Shown piece by piece: positions 53,059-62,699 of a DNA stretch of 64,000 bases (position 1 is its first letter; each line of letters opens with the position of its first letter). A model generated the notes under the pieces. It saw only the letters and a program-made list of their open reading frames with translations, did no database searches and was not told the origin of the DNA. Made by a program: the position numbers and the translations under genes. This DNA is from UBA1952 sp965246905 (GTDB lineage: Bacteria; Bacteroidota; Bacteroidia; Chitinophagales; Chitinophagaceae): assembly GCA_965246905.1 (NCBI GenBank), contig CBDFFZ010000021.1, positions 1-64,000 of the forward strand, read 5' to 3'.

Positions 53059-53128
53059 TTTGGACGAGAAATAGTAGTATACAACTGCCCGGCCCGTGGG
53101 AAGGCCGGGGTTGGGGGGCTTCAAAGCA

Positions 53129-53163
53129 AAAATCCTGTATGCCTCGGCTTACAGGATTTTTTT
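53129..53163. terminator. Bidirectional terminator
   Basis: 11-bp stem AAAATCCTGTA / TACAGGATTTT with loop TGCCTCGGCT and T-rich flank; ends the desaturase transcript and blocks read-through from ispG. Confidence 0.85.
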
Positions 53164-53181
53164 ATTCAGGAGAATGAATAT

Positions 53182-53916
53182 TTACGCAGCTACAGCCTTG
53201 ATTTTAATAATGCCCAGCTTATGCATGCCGCGCATTACAAAGTAGGTAGGATCGAACTCAAACCAGCGCACCGCATTGTTGGGGCGGCCCGGATATTTAT
53301 GGTGGTTGTTGTGGTAGGCTTCCCCAACAAAAAGAAAATCAATCGGCAGGATGTTCTTGGAAGTATTATCCAGCTTAAAATTCTCGTAGCCAAACTTATG
53401 TGCCCACCAGTTTATGGCAACTCCGTGAAGGGAGCCCATAGCCAGCGTAAGTGGGAGGAAAAGCCACTGCCACCACGCCGTTGCGAAGTATAAATAGAAA
53501 ACAAAATAAGCAACGCCCCAAAGTGTACGCGCAATCCAGTTATGCGCAAAACGGTCAAAGGCCGCCCATTGCGGCAGGTCTTTCAGGAACTTTTCTTCGG
53601 CAGTAGTTTTGCCTAAAAAGAGGTTGATGTAATTGTTCCGGGTAGTCCACATCATGTGAAATGCATTGGGTGTATTGGCCGGGGAGTGCGGATCATTGTG
53701 CTTATCTGTATGCGCATGGTGCAGGCGGTGCATGGCCCCATAAGTGGTAGCGCTGATGTAAGAGGATCCCTGGGTGATGAAGGAGCCGATATAGAAGAAT
53801 TTTTCCCAGCCACGCGACATGGTAAAATGACCGTGGGCAGCATACCGGTGCATAAAGAACGACTGAAAGAACAGTGAGATGTACCAGTGAACGATAAAGA
53901 AAATAACGATCGCCAT
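53182..53916 (-). CDS. Acyl-CoA/fatty acid desaturase
   Basis: Membrane di-iron desaturase, 244 residues. Three histidine boxes: HRYAAH (23-28), HRLHHAH (63-69) and HNNHHKYP near residue 208, with GVAINWWAHKFG before the last. Hydrophobic helices surround them. Introduces a double bond into acyl chains, probably delta-9, for membrane fluidity. A TATATTTG box lies 69 nt upstream at 53985-53992. The N-terminus is short compared with stearoyl-CoA desaturases. Confidence 0.92.
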   Translation of the reverse strand: MAIVIFFIVHWYISLFFQSFFMHRYAAHGHFTMSRGWEKFFYIGSFITQGSSYISATTYGAMHRLHHAHTDKHNDPHSPANTPNAFHMMWTTRNNYINLFLGKTTAEEKFLKDLPQWAAFDRFAHNWIARTLWGVAYFVFYLYFATAWWQWLFLPLTLAMGSLHGVAINWWAHKFGYENFKLDNTSKNILPIDFLFVGEAYHNNHHKYPGRPNNAVRWFEFDPTYFVMRGMHKLGIIKIKAVAA

Positions 53917-53984
53917 AGAATCAGTAGAATAAATTTTGACTGCCTGCGCTGCGGTATGAGTTAATGAGCTTTCTAAAAGCTGCG

Positions 53985-53992
53985 CAAATATA
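53985..53992 (-). promoter_or_regulatory. -7 box of the desaturase gene
   Basis: TATATTTG on the minus strand, 68 nt before the start codon; TTTG occurs 24 nt further upstream, too far for a standard promoter. Confidence 0.35.
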
Positions 53993-54048
53993 AATCAACC
54001 GGAAGAAGATGGAGCGCAAAGAATGTAAAGAAGAAGATAACAAATAAC

Positions 54049-54654
54049 TTACTTCGATTCCTTAAGCACCATATCGATCGTAATGGCAGCAGATACGATG
54101 GCTGTTTTGCGCACATCTTCAGCTACTGCCGGCGAAATGGAAACCACATATTTATCTGCCGTAGTGAACGCCTCTTTAAGGATGCCATTCCATTTTTTAC
54201 TGATCGTGCCAATCGGGTTGCCGCCAGAATCCTCAATCCTGAAATTCCATGCTTTCCAGTCGCCGGTGATCTTTGCAATTGGGTTATCCTGTGCATCACT
54301 TATAAGAAATGTTGGCTTAAAGAATTTGAATTTTTGCCTGATGCTGCCTGTAACATTCCCATTGCCGTCCATAATTTCTATTTTCGACATAAAAAAGGTC
54401 CATCCCCGCCGGATACTTGCCTGTACATTGCCCTGCATATCCATTATAGCTAATTCAAAAGGCATCATGGCTTTAAAGTTGCCAATAACCCTTAGTACCT
54501 TTTGCCAACCTGGCACTGTTTGGGTAATATTGCCTAATTGTGTACCCTGCGCATCAAATACCTTGTAGCTATTGGCAAACTTCAGCAGGCCTACTTTTTC
54601 ATCGATAAAATAATCATTGCCTTCAAAAAAAGCAGGAAACGCGGATGTGATCAT
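54049..54654 (-). CDS. LURP-one/scramblase-like protein
   Basis: 201 residues without signal peptide. Repeated beta strands of the Tubby-like LURP-one fold: YFIDEKVGLLKFANSYKVFDAQG, LAIMDMQGNVQASIRR, SKIEIMDGNGNVTGSIRQ, TFLISDAQDNPIAKITGDW, FRIEDSGGNPIGTISKKW, closing with a hydrophobic helix (YVVSISPAVAEDVRKTAI). Members are called phospholipid scramblase-related; the biochemical role in bacteria is not settled. Promoter at 54672-54703. Confidence 0.8.
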   Translation of the reverse strand: MITSAFPAFFEGNDYFIDEKVGLLKFANSYKVFDAQGTQLGNITQTVPGWQKVLRVIGNFKAMMPFELAIMDMQGNVQASIRRGWTFFMSKIEIMDGNGNVTGSIRQKFKFFKPTFLISDAQDNPIAKITGDWKAWNFRIEDSGGNPIGTISKKWNGILKEAFTTADKYVVSISPAVAEDVRKTAIVSAAITIDMVLKESK

Positions 54655-54671
54655 TACTTAGAAAATTTTGG

Positions 54672-54703
54672 CAAGAATAGGCATAAAATTCAGACCGGAC
54701 AAA
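54672..54703 (-). promoter_or_regulatory. Promoter of the LURP-one-like gene
   Basis: TTTG, 20-nt spacer, TATTCTTG (one mismatch) on the minus strand, 17 nt before the start. Confidence 0.5.
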
Positions 54704-54767
54704 GCCTTGTTTGCAGGTTGTAACAGAAGACAAATATTGCGGCCTGAAATTTATAACACTTAACAGT

Positions 54768-55814
54768 ATGAACATAAAAAAGCTATTCCTCCTACCGAGG
54801 TTTTTATTGCTGGTATTCCTAATGATAGTGGGTTCAATGCAATGTGCTGCTCATAATCATCCCGATAGCACTTATATCCTGCTTTTTCCCGACCAGGTAA
54901 CGGGCCGTATTTTCTTAGGTGAAAAAATCTCGGTTTTCGATATTGAAGATCATCGGCACAAGCATACACTAAATTACCGGCCCAATAATAGCCTGGCCAT
55001 CGGGTTGGGCGTAACGATCAGGGGGATAGGGTTGAATTTTAGTACCAGGCTGCCTTTTCATGATGCTAAAGAGGCGCAGTATGGCCGTACACGCCGTTAT
55101 GATGTGCAACTGCACCGTTACCGTGGTCACCTTGCCCTCGATGGTTATGCGCAACGCTACAGGGGGTTTCATCTTAATACAGTGGACGACGTTACCGCGA
55201 TTACCGGTACAACATCTTATCCTTATTTTCCTAACCTTACTACACTCAATATCGGTGCTGCTGCCATGTACTTGTTTAATGGTAACCGCTATACTATGCG
55301 CAGCGGTGTAAACCAGCAGGATTGGCAGCTAAAATCTGCCGGATCATTTATGGTTGGTGCAGCTTTCTTTGCGAGATATATCTACAATGACACCACGCTG
55401 ATACCGGACAACTATAGATATCCGGAGGTATTGGAAGCATCAGGTGTGCGGCATATTGGCAATTACGGGCTCACCGTACGCGCCGGATATGGCTACAATT
55501 ACGTTTGGAAAGAGCATTATTTTATAGGTGCCGCCGCAGATATAGGCGCTGGCCCTGGTTACAGCATAGTGCGCAATCTGTCCGGGAATGAGCGCACGGG
55601 CTTGGGGCTGAATCTTTCGGCCAATATGAATTTTGCTGCCGGCTATAATGCCGAGAAATGGTTTGGCGGCGTTTATGCAGTACTTCATGCAGACCGTTAT
55701 GACCTACCTTACGATGGCGGGAAAGTAAGTAATGCACAAGGCATTGTAAGGCTGGTGGTGGCAAGGAGATTTTCAACGAAGAAGAAGTTGATCAAATCTT
55801 CATCAGTACAATAA
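54768..55814 (+). CDS. DUF4421 outer membrane protein
   Basis: 348 residues from ATG 54768 (MNIKKLFLLPRFLLLVFLMI, signal peptide). The rest is alternating beta strands of an outer membrane barrel: YRPNNSLAIGLGVTIRGIGLNFSTRLP, LALDGYAQRYRGFHL, PYFPNLTTLNIGAAAMYLFN, LTVRAGYGYNYVW. These features fit the DUF4421 family of Bacteroidota. Function unknown. Divergent from the LURP-one-like gene. Confidence 0.83.
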   Translation: MNIKKLFLLPRFLLLVFLMIVGSMQCAAHNHPDSTYILLFPDQVTGRIFLGEKISVFDIEDHRHKHTLNYRPNNSLAIGLGVTIRGIGLNFSTRLPFHDAKEAQYGRTRRYDVQLHRYRGHLALDGYAQRYRGFHLNTVDDVTAITGTTSYPYFPNLTTLNIGAAAMYLFNGNRYTMRSGVNQQDWQLKSAGSFMVGAAFFARYIYNDTTLIPDNYRYPEVLEASGVRHIGNYGLTVRAGYGYNYVWKEHYFIGAAADIGAGPGYSIVRNLSGNERTGLGLNLSANMNFAAGYNAEKWFGGVYAVLHADRYDLPYDGGKVSNAQGIVRLVVARRFSTKKKLIKSSSVQ

Positions 55815-55845
55815 GGATTAATAATATTGAGTGAACTGACGCCGG

Positions 55846-56697
55846 TTATTCAAGCTTAAATGAGATCGGGAGCCTGAAATATACACTAACTTTTAGGTGA
55901 TGTTCTATTCCTGCACGCCAGTGCGGCATCGAATGAACTACACGGCAGGCCTCAGCATCAAGCTCATCATTTATCTTTTGCTTTACTTCAACTTTGGTAA
56001 CGGCTCCATCCTCATCTATCACAAAATCTAAAATCACCCGCCCTTCTATTCCTGCTGCCCTTGCACTATCCGGATAATGAAGGTGCGTACTTAGATAAGC
56101 ACTTACGTCGCCGTTGAACTCCGGCATAGCTTGTATATCATGCTCTGAAAGGTGGCTGAGTTTCTTACCTTTTTCATTCCAGTAGATCCCTTGTGTCTTT
56201 TTACCCATGCTGTTGGTTTCTTCGGCGCTTATCTGGCCGTTTTCGAAGTACCATTTTCCTTTGCCATGCAGTTCGCCATTTTTATAGGAGGCAGTATAGT
56301 GAACCTGATCATTTGCATACCATTCTTCTGACAACCCATCCAATTTGCCCAACTTGTATTCAAGCATTGAAGAAAGTTTACCGGATTTGTAGTAGCAGTT
56401 GAACGGACCTTGCTTTGTTTTTAGGCTATCATCAATGAAAGCGCCAGTCATTTGAACCTGCCCGGCAACTTTTGCGGAATTATGCCCATTATTTGTATCA
56501 AGCAAATAATAATCACGTACCTGCCAGAGCTTGTCCTGTTTCCAGGCTTTGCGCATATAAGTGGCATGGTCAGCAGTTTCATTCCAAACTGCATCGTAAA
56601 AAATAGTCAGTGTATCAGTAGCTGCAGCACATTTTGACACAGAAAAAGCAACAACAACAATGGCGTATAAAAAATAGCGCAGGAAAGATGAATTCAT
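55846..56697 (-). CDS. TonB C-terminal domain protein with MORN-like repeats
   Basis: 283 residues. Signal peptide (FLRYFLYAIVVVAFSVSKCAAA), MORN/YwqK-type repeats (GPFNCYYKSGKLSSMLEYKLGKLDG, ASYKNGELHGKGKWYFENGQ) and a TonB C-terminal domain (about 195-283; YPDSARAAGIEGRVILDFVID, VVHSMPHWRAGIEHHLKV). It lacks the Pro-rich spanning region of true TonB, so it is more likely a periplasmic relative. Starts 14 nt after the E1 gene, probably same transcript. Confidence 0.87.
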   Translation of the reverse strand: MNSSFLRYFLYAIVVVAFSVSKCAAATDTLTIFYDAVWNETADHATYMRKAWKQDKLWQVRDYYLLDTNNGHNSAKVAGQVQMTGAFIDDSLKTKQGPFNCYYKSGKLSSMLEYKLGKLDGLSEEWYANDQVHYTASYKNGELHGKGKWYFENGQISAEETNSMGKKTQGIYWNEKGKKLSHLSEHDIQAMPEFNGDVSAYLSTHLHYPDSARAAGIEGRVILDFVIDEDGAVTKVEVKQKINDELDAEACRVVHSMPHWRAGIEHHLKVSVYFRLPISFKLE

Positions 56698-56711
56698 AAT
56701 TCTTGACCTGG

Positions 56712-59105
56712 TTACTCTGCCATCACTTCACTTACAAACTCCGCAATATCCTCGGCATTAGGCTTCGAGAAATAATCGCCGTCCGTAGCATAAGCGGGGC
56801 GATGCGCCTTTGCAGTAAGCGTACGCGGCGCTGCATCGAGGAAGCGGTATCCACCCTGTACTTCTATCACCTGCTGGAAAAGATAAGCAGCGGCACCACC
56901 CGGTACATCTTCATCAATGAATACAATGCGCCCCGTCTTTTTAAGGCTCTCCACGCACATGCCATTCACATCGAAAGGAAGCAGTGTACGCGCATCGATC
57001 ACCTCGCAGGAGAACCCCTTTGGCTCTAGATAATTTACAATGGCTTCCTCAATAACCCGCAGTGTAGAGCCATAAGATACAATGGTAATATCCTCGCCTT
57101 CCCGCACTACTTCCGGTATGCCGAACGGTACAGTATGGATGCCAAGGTTAGAAGGCAATTCTTCTTTCAGGCGGTAGCCATTAAGGCATTCGATAACGAT
57201 GCCCGGCTCATCACTCTGGAGGAGCGTATTGTACATGCCTGCTGCCTGCGTCATATTTCTCGGCACACACAGATACATGCCACGGATCGCATTAATAATC
57301 ATCCCAATGGGGGAGCCGCTGTGCCAGATGCCTTCGAGCCGGTGACCGCGTGTACGTACAATGAGTGGGCATTTCTGTCCGCCGCGCGTACGATATTGAA
57401 GGGTGGATACATCATCTGAAAGCGGCTGTAGCCCGTAGAGCAGGTAATCGAGGTATTGCATTTCGGCAATAGGGCGAAGGCCGCGCATGGCCATCCCCAA
57501 ACCCTGGCCAATAATAGTTGCTTCGCGGATGCCGGTATCAGATATGCGCAGTTCGCCATACTTATCCTGAAGGCCGGCGAAGCCCTGGTTTACATCTCCA
57601 ATTTTACCTAAATCTTCCCCAAAAGCTATCACTGCCGGGTTGGTAGCAAAAGTGTGGTCAAAGAATTTATTGAGAATTTCGTAGCCATTTAATTGCTGCG
57701 CACTTTCACTGAATTCAGCCTTCACTTCCTTAACCTTCATGGCATTTTTTGCCGATTGAGAATGGAGGTGCGAATTGAATTTCTGCTTCGCGTCCTCGGC
57801 CAGCATATCGTAGAAATTGCGCAGGCCACGTACTGCGTCGCTATTGCCGCTACAGAGGTTCAGGGATTTTTTAACCACCTGCATTACATCCTTGCGGATC
57901 GGCTCTTTAATAGCCGTAAGCTGCTGCACCATCGCGGCAATTTTTTCCGCACCTGCTCCGCCCTCATAAACTACCTGGCTACATTTGGCGGCAGCATGTT
58001 GCACCTGCTCTTTTATCGGGTTGATGAAGCCTTCCCATGCGCGCTGCTTGGAAGCACGGGCCTCATCCTTTGCCTCGGCTTCAATTTTTGCAAGATCATC
58101 TTCGCTGCCAATGGCGTTTTCAAGAATAAACTCTTTCATCTTGAGGAGACAGTCAAAATCTTTTTCAAATTCCAGGCGCTCTTTACTCTTGTAGCGCTCA
58201 TGCGAGCCTGAGGTCGAGTGGCCCTGCGGCTGCGTAACTTCCTGAACATGAAAAATAGCCGGTGTGTGTGTTTCTCTGATGTGCTTAATGCCTTCCTGGA
58301 AAGTGCTCACAAGACCCGCATAATCCCATCCTTTTACACGGTAAATATTGAGTCCGCCCGTTTCTGCATCCCACTGCATACCGGATAGCGCTTCGGAGAT
58401 TGAGTTTTTAGTTGTCTGATATTTACGAGGCACGGATATGCCATAACCATCATCCCAAACAAAAATGGCAAGCGGCACCTGGAGCACGCCGGCTGCATTT
58501 ACGGTTTCCCAAAACAGGCCTTCTGATGTAGAAGCATCGCCAATGGTACAGAATACAACCTCATCGCCTTTGCGTGTAAATTTCTCAAAACCTTTTTGCA
58601 GCTCAGCAACATTGCGGTACATTTTAGAGGCACAGGCAAGGCCAAGTGCCCGGACCATTTGCCCGGCAGTTGGGGAGATATCGGAAGAAGACTGCGGTGT
58701 TTCGGTCAGGTCTTTCCATTCGCCGGCGTCATCGAGCCACCGGGTTCCGTAGTGGCCGTTCATCATGCGCCCGGCGGTGGACGGCTCATTTTCTACATCG
58801 GGATTTGCGTAGAGCTGGGAGAAAAATTTTTGGATATCGCTCATGCCCGTAGCAAACATGAGGGTTTGATCGCGGTAATAGCCGCTACGAATATCGCCGG
58901 GCTGCATGCATTTTGCGGCTGCAATCTGCGCCAACTCCTTACCATCGCCGAAAATGCCGAATTTAGCTTTGCCGGTAAGCACTTCCCGGCGGCCAATCAA
59001 TGAGGCTTCGCGGGATGCGATGGCGAGCCGGTAATCATTCAGGGCTTCCTGTTTGAATTCATCAAAAGAGAGGCGGGGGGAGGACGATGCAGAGGTCTGG
59101 AGCAT
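56712..59105 (-). CDS. 2-Oxoacid dehydrogenase E1, fused alpha and beta subunits
   Basis: 797 residues. Residues about 30-380 match E1-alpha (thiamine diphosphate motif GDASTSEGLFWETVNAAG...VWDDGYGISVP; phospho-loop GSHERYKS). A helical linker follows, then E1-beta (about 465-797; VIAFGEDLGKIGDVNQGF, EMQYLDYLLYG, VSYGSTLRVI, FIDEDVPGGAAAYLFQQV). The fused layout is common in Bacteroidota; it probably serves branched-chain 2-oxoacids (2-oxoisovalerate) but pyruvate cannot be excluded. E2 and E3 are not in the window. TATCTTTG box 28 nt upstream. Confidence 0.92.
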   Translation of the reverse strand: MLQTSASSSPRLSFDEFKQEALNDYRLAIASREASLIGRREVLTGKAKFGIFGDGKELAQIAAAKCMQPGDIRSGYYRDQTLMFATGMSDIQKFFSQLYANPDVENEPSTAGRMMNGHYGTRWLDDAGEWKDLTETPQSSSDISPTAGQMVRALGLACASKMYRNVAELQKGFEKFTRKGDEVVFCTIGDASTSEGLFWETVNAAGVLQVPLAIFVWDDGYGISVPRKYQTTKNSISEALSGMQWDAETGGLNIYRVKGWDYAGLVSTFQEGIKHIRETHTPAIFHVQEVTQPQGHSTSGSHERYKSKERLEFEKDFDCLLKMKEFILENAIGSEDDLAKIEAEAKDEARASKQRAWEGFINPIKEQVQHAAAKCSQVVYEGGAGAEKIAAMVQQLTAIKEPIRKDVMQVVKKSLNLCSGNSDAVRGLRNFYDMLAEDAKQKFNSHLHSQSAKNAMKVKEVKAEFSESAQQLNGYEILNKFFDHTFATNPAVIAFGEDLGKIGDVNQGFAGLQDKYGELRISDTGIREATIIGQGLGMAMRGLRPIAEMQYLDYLLYGLQPLSDDVSTLQYRTRGGQKCPLIVRTRGHRLEGIWHSGSPIGMIINAIRGMYLCVPRNMTQAAGMYNTLLQSDEPGIVIECLNGYRLKEELPSNLGIHTVPFGIPEVVREGEDITIVSYGSTLRVIEEAIVNYLEPKGFSCEVIDARTLLPFDVNGMCVESLKKTGRIVFIDEDVPGGAAAYLFQQVIEVQGGYRFLDAAPRTLTAKAHRPAYATDGDYFSKPNAEDIAEFVSEVMAE

Positions 59106-59133
59106 AATGGTTGCTTCTTTAAATCTATAGCTA

Positions 59134-59141
59134 CAAAGATA
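59134..59141 (-). promoter_or_regulatory. -7 box of the E1 gene
   Basis: TATCTTTG on the minus strand, 28 nt before the start codon; no TTTG at standard distance. Confidence 0.4.
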
Positions 59142-59200
59142 ATAGGTAAGCTATGCCGTGCGTTATCCGGCTTGAATTTTATTTGTGCAAATCATATCGT

Positions 59201-59208
59201 TAGCTTTG
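59201..59208 (+). promoter_or_regulatory. TAGCTTTG box 6 nt before the lipoprotein start
   Basis: Exact TAnnTTTG; TTTG also occurs 15 nt upstream of it. A transcript from here would start at about the ATG. Confidence 0.35.
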
Positions 59209-59214
59209 GCCAAC

Positions 59215-59703
59215 ATGAAGCCATTCATTTTAGTCCTATTATTTTTCCTGTTCTGTTGTTCATGCACCACCCATACTACCAACTGCACTAATGAAGCGCT
59301 GACATTCCGGCTGATCGGTTTTTCCAAAGCGGATGTGGATACTGTGATCTTTACCGAAGAGTATCCTTCAACGGGGCTGCCTGCCAGCAATGCGGTGGTT
59401 TTTATTGCTGCAAATTATGACAGTACTTCCGGGGTATTTCAACATGACACGATCAATATCCCGCAAGGTTTCCTGGCGGATACTTTAAATGTGCACCTTA
59501 ATTTTCCTTCTCTAAAAAGGAATATTTTCATTACGAAAATTGTGTCTGAGCATCCTCATTCCAACAGCTTTAAATCGCTCTTCTTTGTTAGCTACAAGTT
59601 GGACGGCTGTTACAACCGCATCTTATCTTATCAATTAGATGGTAAGGAAATCCAGGTAAACAAATACAATAATGGCTATCAACTGGTGGATATAATTAAG
59701 TAG
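59215..59703 (+). CDS. Putative lipoprotein
   Basis: 162 residues from ATG 59215. Signal peptide with a lipobox-like CCSC (MKPFILVLLFFLFCCSC), so probably lipid-anchored. The mature part has two cysteines and beta strands (LTFRLIGFSKADVDTVIF, NVHLNFPSLKRNIFITKI). Divergent from the E1 gene. Not recognised. Confidence 0.7.
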   Translation: MKPFILVLLFFLFCCSCTTHTTNCTNEALTFRLIGFSKADVDTVIFTEEYPSTGLPASNAVVFIAANYDSTSGVFQHDTINIPQGFLADTLNVHLNFPSLKRNIFITKIVSEHPHSNSFKSLFFVSYKLDGCYNRILSYQLDGKEIQVNKYNNGYQLVDIIK

Positions 59704-59861
59704 GGTTTCTAAAATCAGCAAATACTGCCTGATCATTTTAGTACTTAGGCATCCCGCAAAAAATTACGTTATGAGAAATAATTATCGACCCTAAATTATA
59801 TACAGCGAACGCATTGAAACTTTATCTTTAATTCGGTTTTATTAATCAGAAAATTCAAATT

Positions 59862-60383
59862 ATGACATCAACTATTGGCGTTTATGAAAATCAGCAGGAC
59901 GCACTTGCAGCGATTCAACAATTAAAAACAGCGGGCTTTCCTGCCAGCCAGCTTTCTATTCTCGGCCATGCCAAAGATGATCAAACGGAAGAAGACCGCT
60001 TGGAGCAGCTGGATTCTGATCATGAAATGGACCGGCCCATCCGTATTGCAGCAACCGGGATAGGCATCGGAGCAGTTGTTGGCCCTATACTCGGAGCGTT
60101 GGCAGGTTTAGGCATTCTGGCAATTCCCGGCGTAGGCATACTGGTAGGTGCTGGAGCTATAGCCGGCGCAGTAGCGGGGCTGGATGCCGGATTGATTGGT
60201 GGCGGAATTATATCTGCGCTGGCTATCGCCCGAACCAATAAGCATCATGAGGAAAAATATAAAGAGCACCTGGCAGCAGGCCGTTACCTTGTAGTAGCGC
60301 AAGGCACTGATGATGAGTTGCATCATGCTCATGATATTTTAGATGCGCATGATAATCATACGGACCTTGAAAAACATTTTTAG
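59862..60383 (+). CDS. YflT-like stress protein with glycine zipper
   Basis: 173 residues. Residues 1-40 match the general stress protein 17M/YflT domain (IGVYENQQDALAAIQQLKTAGF, LSILGHAKDD). The centre (about 60-125) is Gly/Ala-rich with GxxxG spacing (GIGAVVGPILGALAGLGILA), a glycine zipper that may insert into membranes. A second acidic, His-rich region ends it (HHEEKYKEHLAAGRYLVVAQG, DDELHHAHDIL). Probably a stress-induced cytoplasmic or membrane-associated protein. Confidence 0.8.
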   Translation: MTSTIGVYENQQDALAAIQQLKTAGFPASQLSILGHAKDDQTEEDRLEQLDSDHEMDRPIRIAATGIGIGAVVGPILGALAGLGILAIPGVGILVGAGAIAGAVAGLDAGLIGGGIISALAIARTNKHHEEKYKEHLAAGRYLVVAQGTDDELHHAHDILDAHDNHTDLEKHF

Positions 60384-60401
60384 AGAAATTGATATTGTAT
60401 A

Positions 60402-60432
60402 AAATGCCGGCTGCAGATTGTGGCCGGCATTT
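60402..60432. terminator. Bidirectional terminator
   Basis: 10-bp stem AAATGCCGGC / GCCGGCATTT with an 11-nt loop between convergent genes; T residues flank both sides. Confidence 0.8.
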
Positions 60433-61377
60433 CTATTCTATCCCTCCCTTCTCTTTCAGAAAACCCGGTGATAAAGCAGCAGGCCGCAACAGCCGAATCA
60501 TTTGTAAGGCTACGGAAAGCAGAATCAGGTCAACGCCTGCGTAAAAGCCCCAGCGTAGCTGCGTGTTTTCATGATAGAAAATAAACGCCAAGATAATGCC
60601 GTAAACAGGCTCCAGATTTACAGAAAGCGTTACCGTAAAGGAGCTTAGATGCCGGAGCGCATTAAGCGCGAGCGATTGTGCCCAAACGGTGCAGCATAAT
60701 GATAGTAATAGCAGCCATAACCAATCCAAACCTTCCGGGAATAGCTTCATAATGCCGGATGTATTGCCTGGTGAAGCCAGATAATGCTGCGAGCCGGTTG
60801 CAAATAACAGGCCTATTAAAACGCTTACAAAAAGCCAGCCCGCGCTCATCTCGTAAAACACCATAACCCGTGCCGGATATTTATGCGCCACTCTTTTATT
60901 GAGCACTGTGAATACGGAGCTGAGGATCGCTGCAATGACCCCCAAAGCAATGCCCTTTGCATAGAAATCCTGGAACTGGTAGATGAGATATACACCTGCA
61001 AGTGCAAGCAAACCTAGCAATAATTCGATAAAGTTATGCCTGCCTTTATTTACCAAAGGATCCAGCAGAGATGTGAAAACACTTGCTGTTGAAAGGCATA
61101 CGAGCGCGATAGAGGCGTTGGCAAATTTTATGGAGCCGTAGAAGGCCACCCAGTGAATGCCCATAAGGCAGCCTACGCCAATAAGCGTAGCCATGTCTTT
61201 GTGGGCAATGCGCGTCCATTCTTTACGGTAAAAAAGTATTGCGCCCATGATGAGTGCGGTAAGCAGCGTGCGGTACCAAACAAGCGCCGGTGCATCTACG
61301 GATATTGCCAATCCTAAAATGCCGGTAAAGCCCCAGAGCAGGACTGCCGCATTCATTTGTAAAAGCGCCTTCTTCAT
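60433..61377 (-). CDS. EamA/DMT-superfamily transporter
   Basis: 314 residues with ten hydrophobic helices in two EamA repeats (AVLLWGFTGILGLAISVDAPALVWYR and GVIAAILSSVFTVLNKRVAHK...). Typical of RhaT/YdcZ-like metabolite exporters; substrate not predictable. Convergent with the stress protein, divergent from kdnA. Confidence 0.9.
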   Translation of the reverse strand: MKKALLQMNAAVLLWGFTGILGLAISVDAPALVWYRTLLTALIMGAILFYRKEWTRIAHKDMATLIGVGCLMGIHWVAFYGSIKFANASIALVCLSTASVFTSLLDPLVNKGRHNFIELLLGLLALAGVYLIYQFQDFYAKGIALGVIAAILSSVFTVLNKRVAHKYPARVMVFYEMSAGWLFVSVLIGLLFATGSQHYLASPGNTSGIMKLFPEGLDWLWLLLLSLCCTVWAQSLALNALRHLSSFTVTLSVNLEPVYGIILAFIFYHENTQLRWGFYAGVDLILLSVALQMIRLLRPAALSPGFLKEKGGIE

Positions 61378-61424
61378 CTTGCCTGTAAAGGTAGCTGCAC
61401 AACTTATGAAGGCTGAATAAAACT

Positions 61425-61432
61425 TACTTTTG
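61425..61432 (+). promoter_or_regulatory. -7 box of the kdnA transcript
   Basis: TACTTTTG, matching TAnnTTTG, 23 nt before the kdnA start. No clear -33 element. Confidence 0.4.
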
Positions 61433-61455
61433 CAATCTTAAAAAAACTGCAACTC

Positions 61456-62664
61456 ATGCCCGGAACAGAATTATTTGGCGCCGAAGAAAAAAAAGAAGTA
61501 ATGGATGTCCTTGAAACCGGTATCCTTTTCCGCTACGGTCATGATGCCCAGCGCGCCGGCCACTGGAAGGCGCGAGATTTTGAAGCGGAGGTGAGAAAGA
61601 TTACCGGCGCTAAATATGCGCACGCCATGAGCAGCGGTTCAACGGCTGTGGCAACCGCGCTTGCAGCCGCCGGCCTTGGTGCAGGTGATGAAGTCATTGT
61701 TCCCCCGTTCACCTTTATTGCCACTATTGAAGCGGTATTATTTATCGGAGCGCTGCCAGTATTTGCCGAAGTGGATGAAACCCTTTGCCTCAGCGCGGAA
61801 GGCATTCGCAAAGCGATCACTCCAAAAACCAAAGGCGTATGCCTGGTGCACATGTGCGGCGGCATGGGCGATATGGATAGCATTATGGAAGTGGTACGGG
61901 AGCATAATCTTATACTCGTTGATGATGCAGGGCAGGCATTCGGCGCTTCTTACAAAGGCACATCTGTCGGGCTTTTTGGCAAGACGGGCGCTTACTCTTT
62001 TGATTTCTTTAAGATTGCCACTGCCGGCGAGGGCGGAATATTAGTAACGAATGATGAAGCAACTTATAAGATTGCAGACGCTTACTCGGATCACGGCCAC
62101 AACCATGAAGGCAATAACCGCGGCATGGAGCAGCACCCTGTGCTGGGCTTTAATTATCGCATCGGCGAGGTAAATGCAGCCATCGGTGCCGTACAGACGC
62201 GCCGCGTGCCGCAGGTGCGCGAGGCAAACAGGGAGCACAAGAAGATGCTGATGGAAATTCTGTCGCAAACGGAAGGAATAGGTTTTGCAAAGATTGCCGA
62301 TCCCGAAGGCGATTCTGCTACCTTCCTGAATTTACTGATGCCGGATACAGATGCTGCGATGCGTACGGTTGCTGCATTTAATAATGCGGGGGTTGGCGGC
62401 TTCAATTATTGGTACACAAATATGTACCACTTCATTAATCAGTGGGATCACATTAAGGAAATGCGTACGGCTTCGAAGCTACCTATTGAACTGCTCGGCG
62501 CACCACAGGATTACGCAAATCTTCATTTGCCAAAATCGCAGGAAGTGATCGGGAGGCTCATCTCTTTTGGCATTCGGTGTACCTGGACGGAAGAAGAAGT
62601 GAAAGAACTGGCTGGTAAGATTGCGGCTTGTGTGAAGACTGCGCTGATGGTTGAAAGGGCGTAA
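61456..62664 (+). CDS. kdnA: 8-Amino-3,8-dideoxy-D-manno-octulosonate transaminase
   Basis: 402-residue DegT/DnrJ-type PLP aminotransferase. The opening MPGTELFGAEEKKEV is characteristic of KdnA, which aminates 8-oxo-Kdo made by KdnB to give Kdo8N for the LPS inner core. PLP lysine K186 (YSFDFFKIATAGEGG), cofactor Asp156 (LVDDAGQAFGAS), substrate loop PPFTFIATIEA and HGHNHEGNNRG. Two genes below, a frame with KdnB features begins, which supports the call. Kdo8N-bearing LPS is known to raise resistance to polymyxin in Shewanella. Confidence 0.88.
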   Translation: MPGTELFGAEEKKEVMDVLETGILFRYGHDAQRAGHWKARDFEAEVRKITGAKYAHAMSSGSTAVATALAAAGLGAGDEVIVPPFTFIATIEAVLFIGALPVFAEVDETLCLSAEGIRKAITPKTKGVCLVHMCGGMGDMDSIMEVVREHNLILVDDAGQAFGASYKGTSVGLFGKTGAYSFDFFKIATAGEGGILVTNDEATYKIADAYSDHGHNHEGNNRGMEQHPVLGFNYRIGEVNAAIGAVQTRRVPQVREANREHKKMLMEILSQTEGIGFAKIADPEGDSATFLNLLMPDTDAAMRTVAAFNNAGVGGFNYWYTNMYHFINQWDHIKEMRTASKLPIELLGAPQDYANLHLPKSQEVIGRLISFGIRCTWTEEEVKELAGKIAACVKTALMVERA

Positions 62665-62699
62665 TGTTTAAGTAAATTGCAGTTATAAAATATTGACGT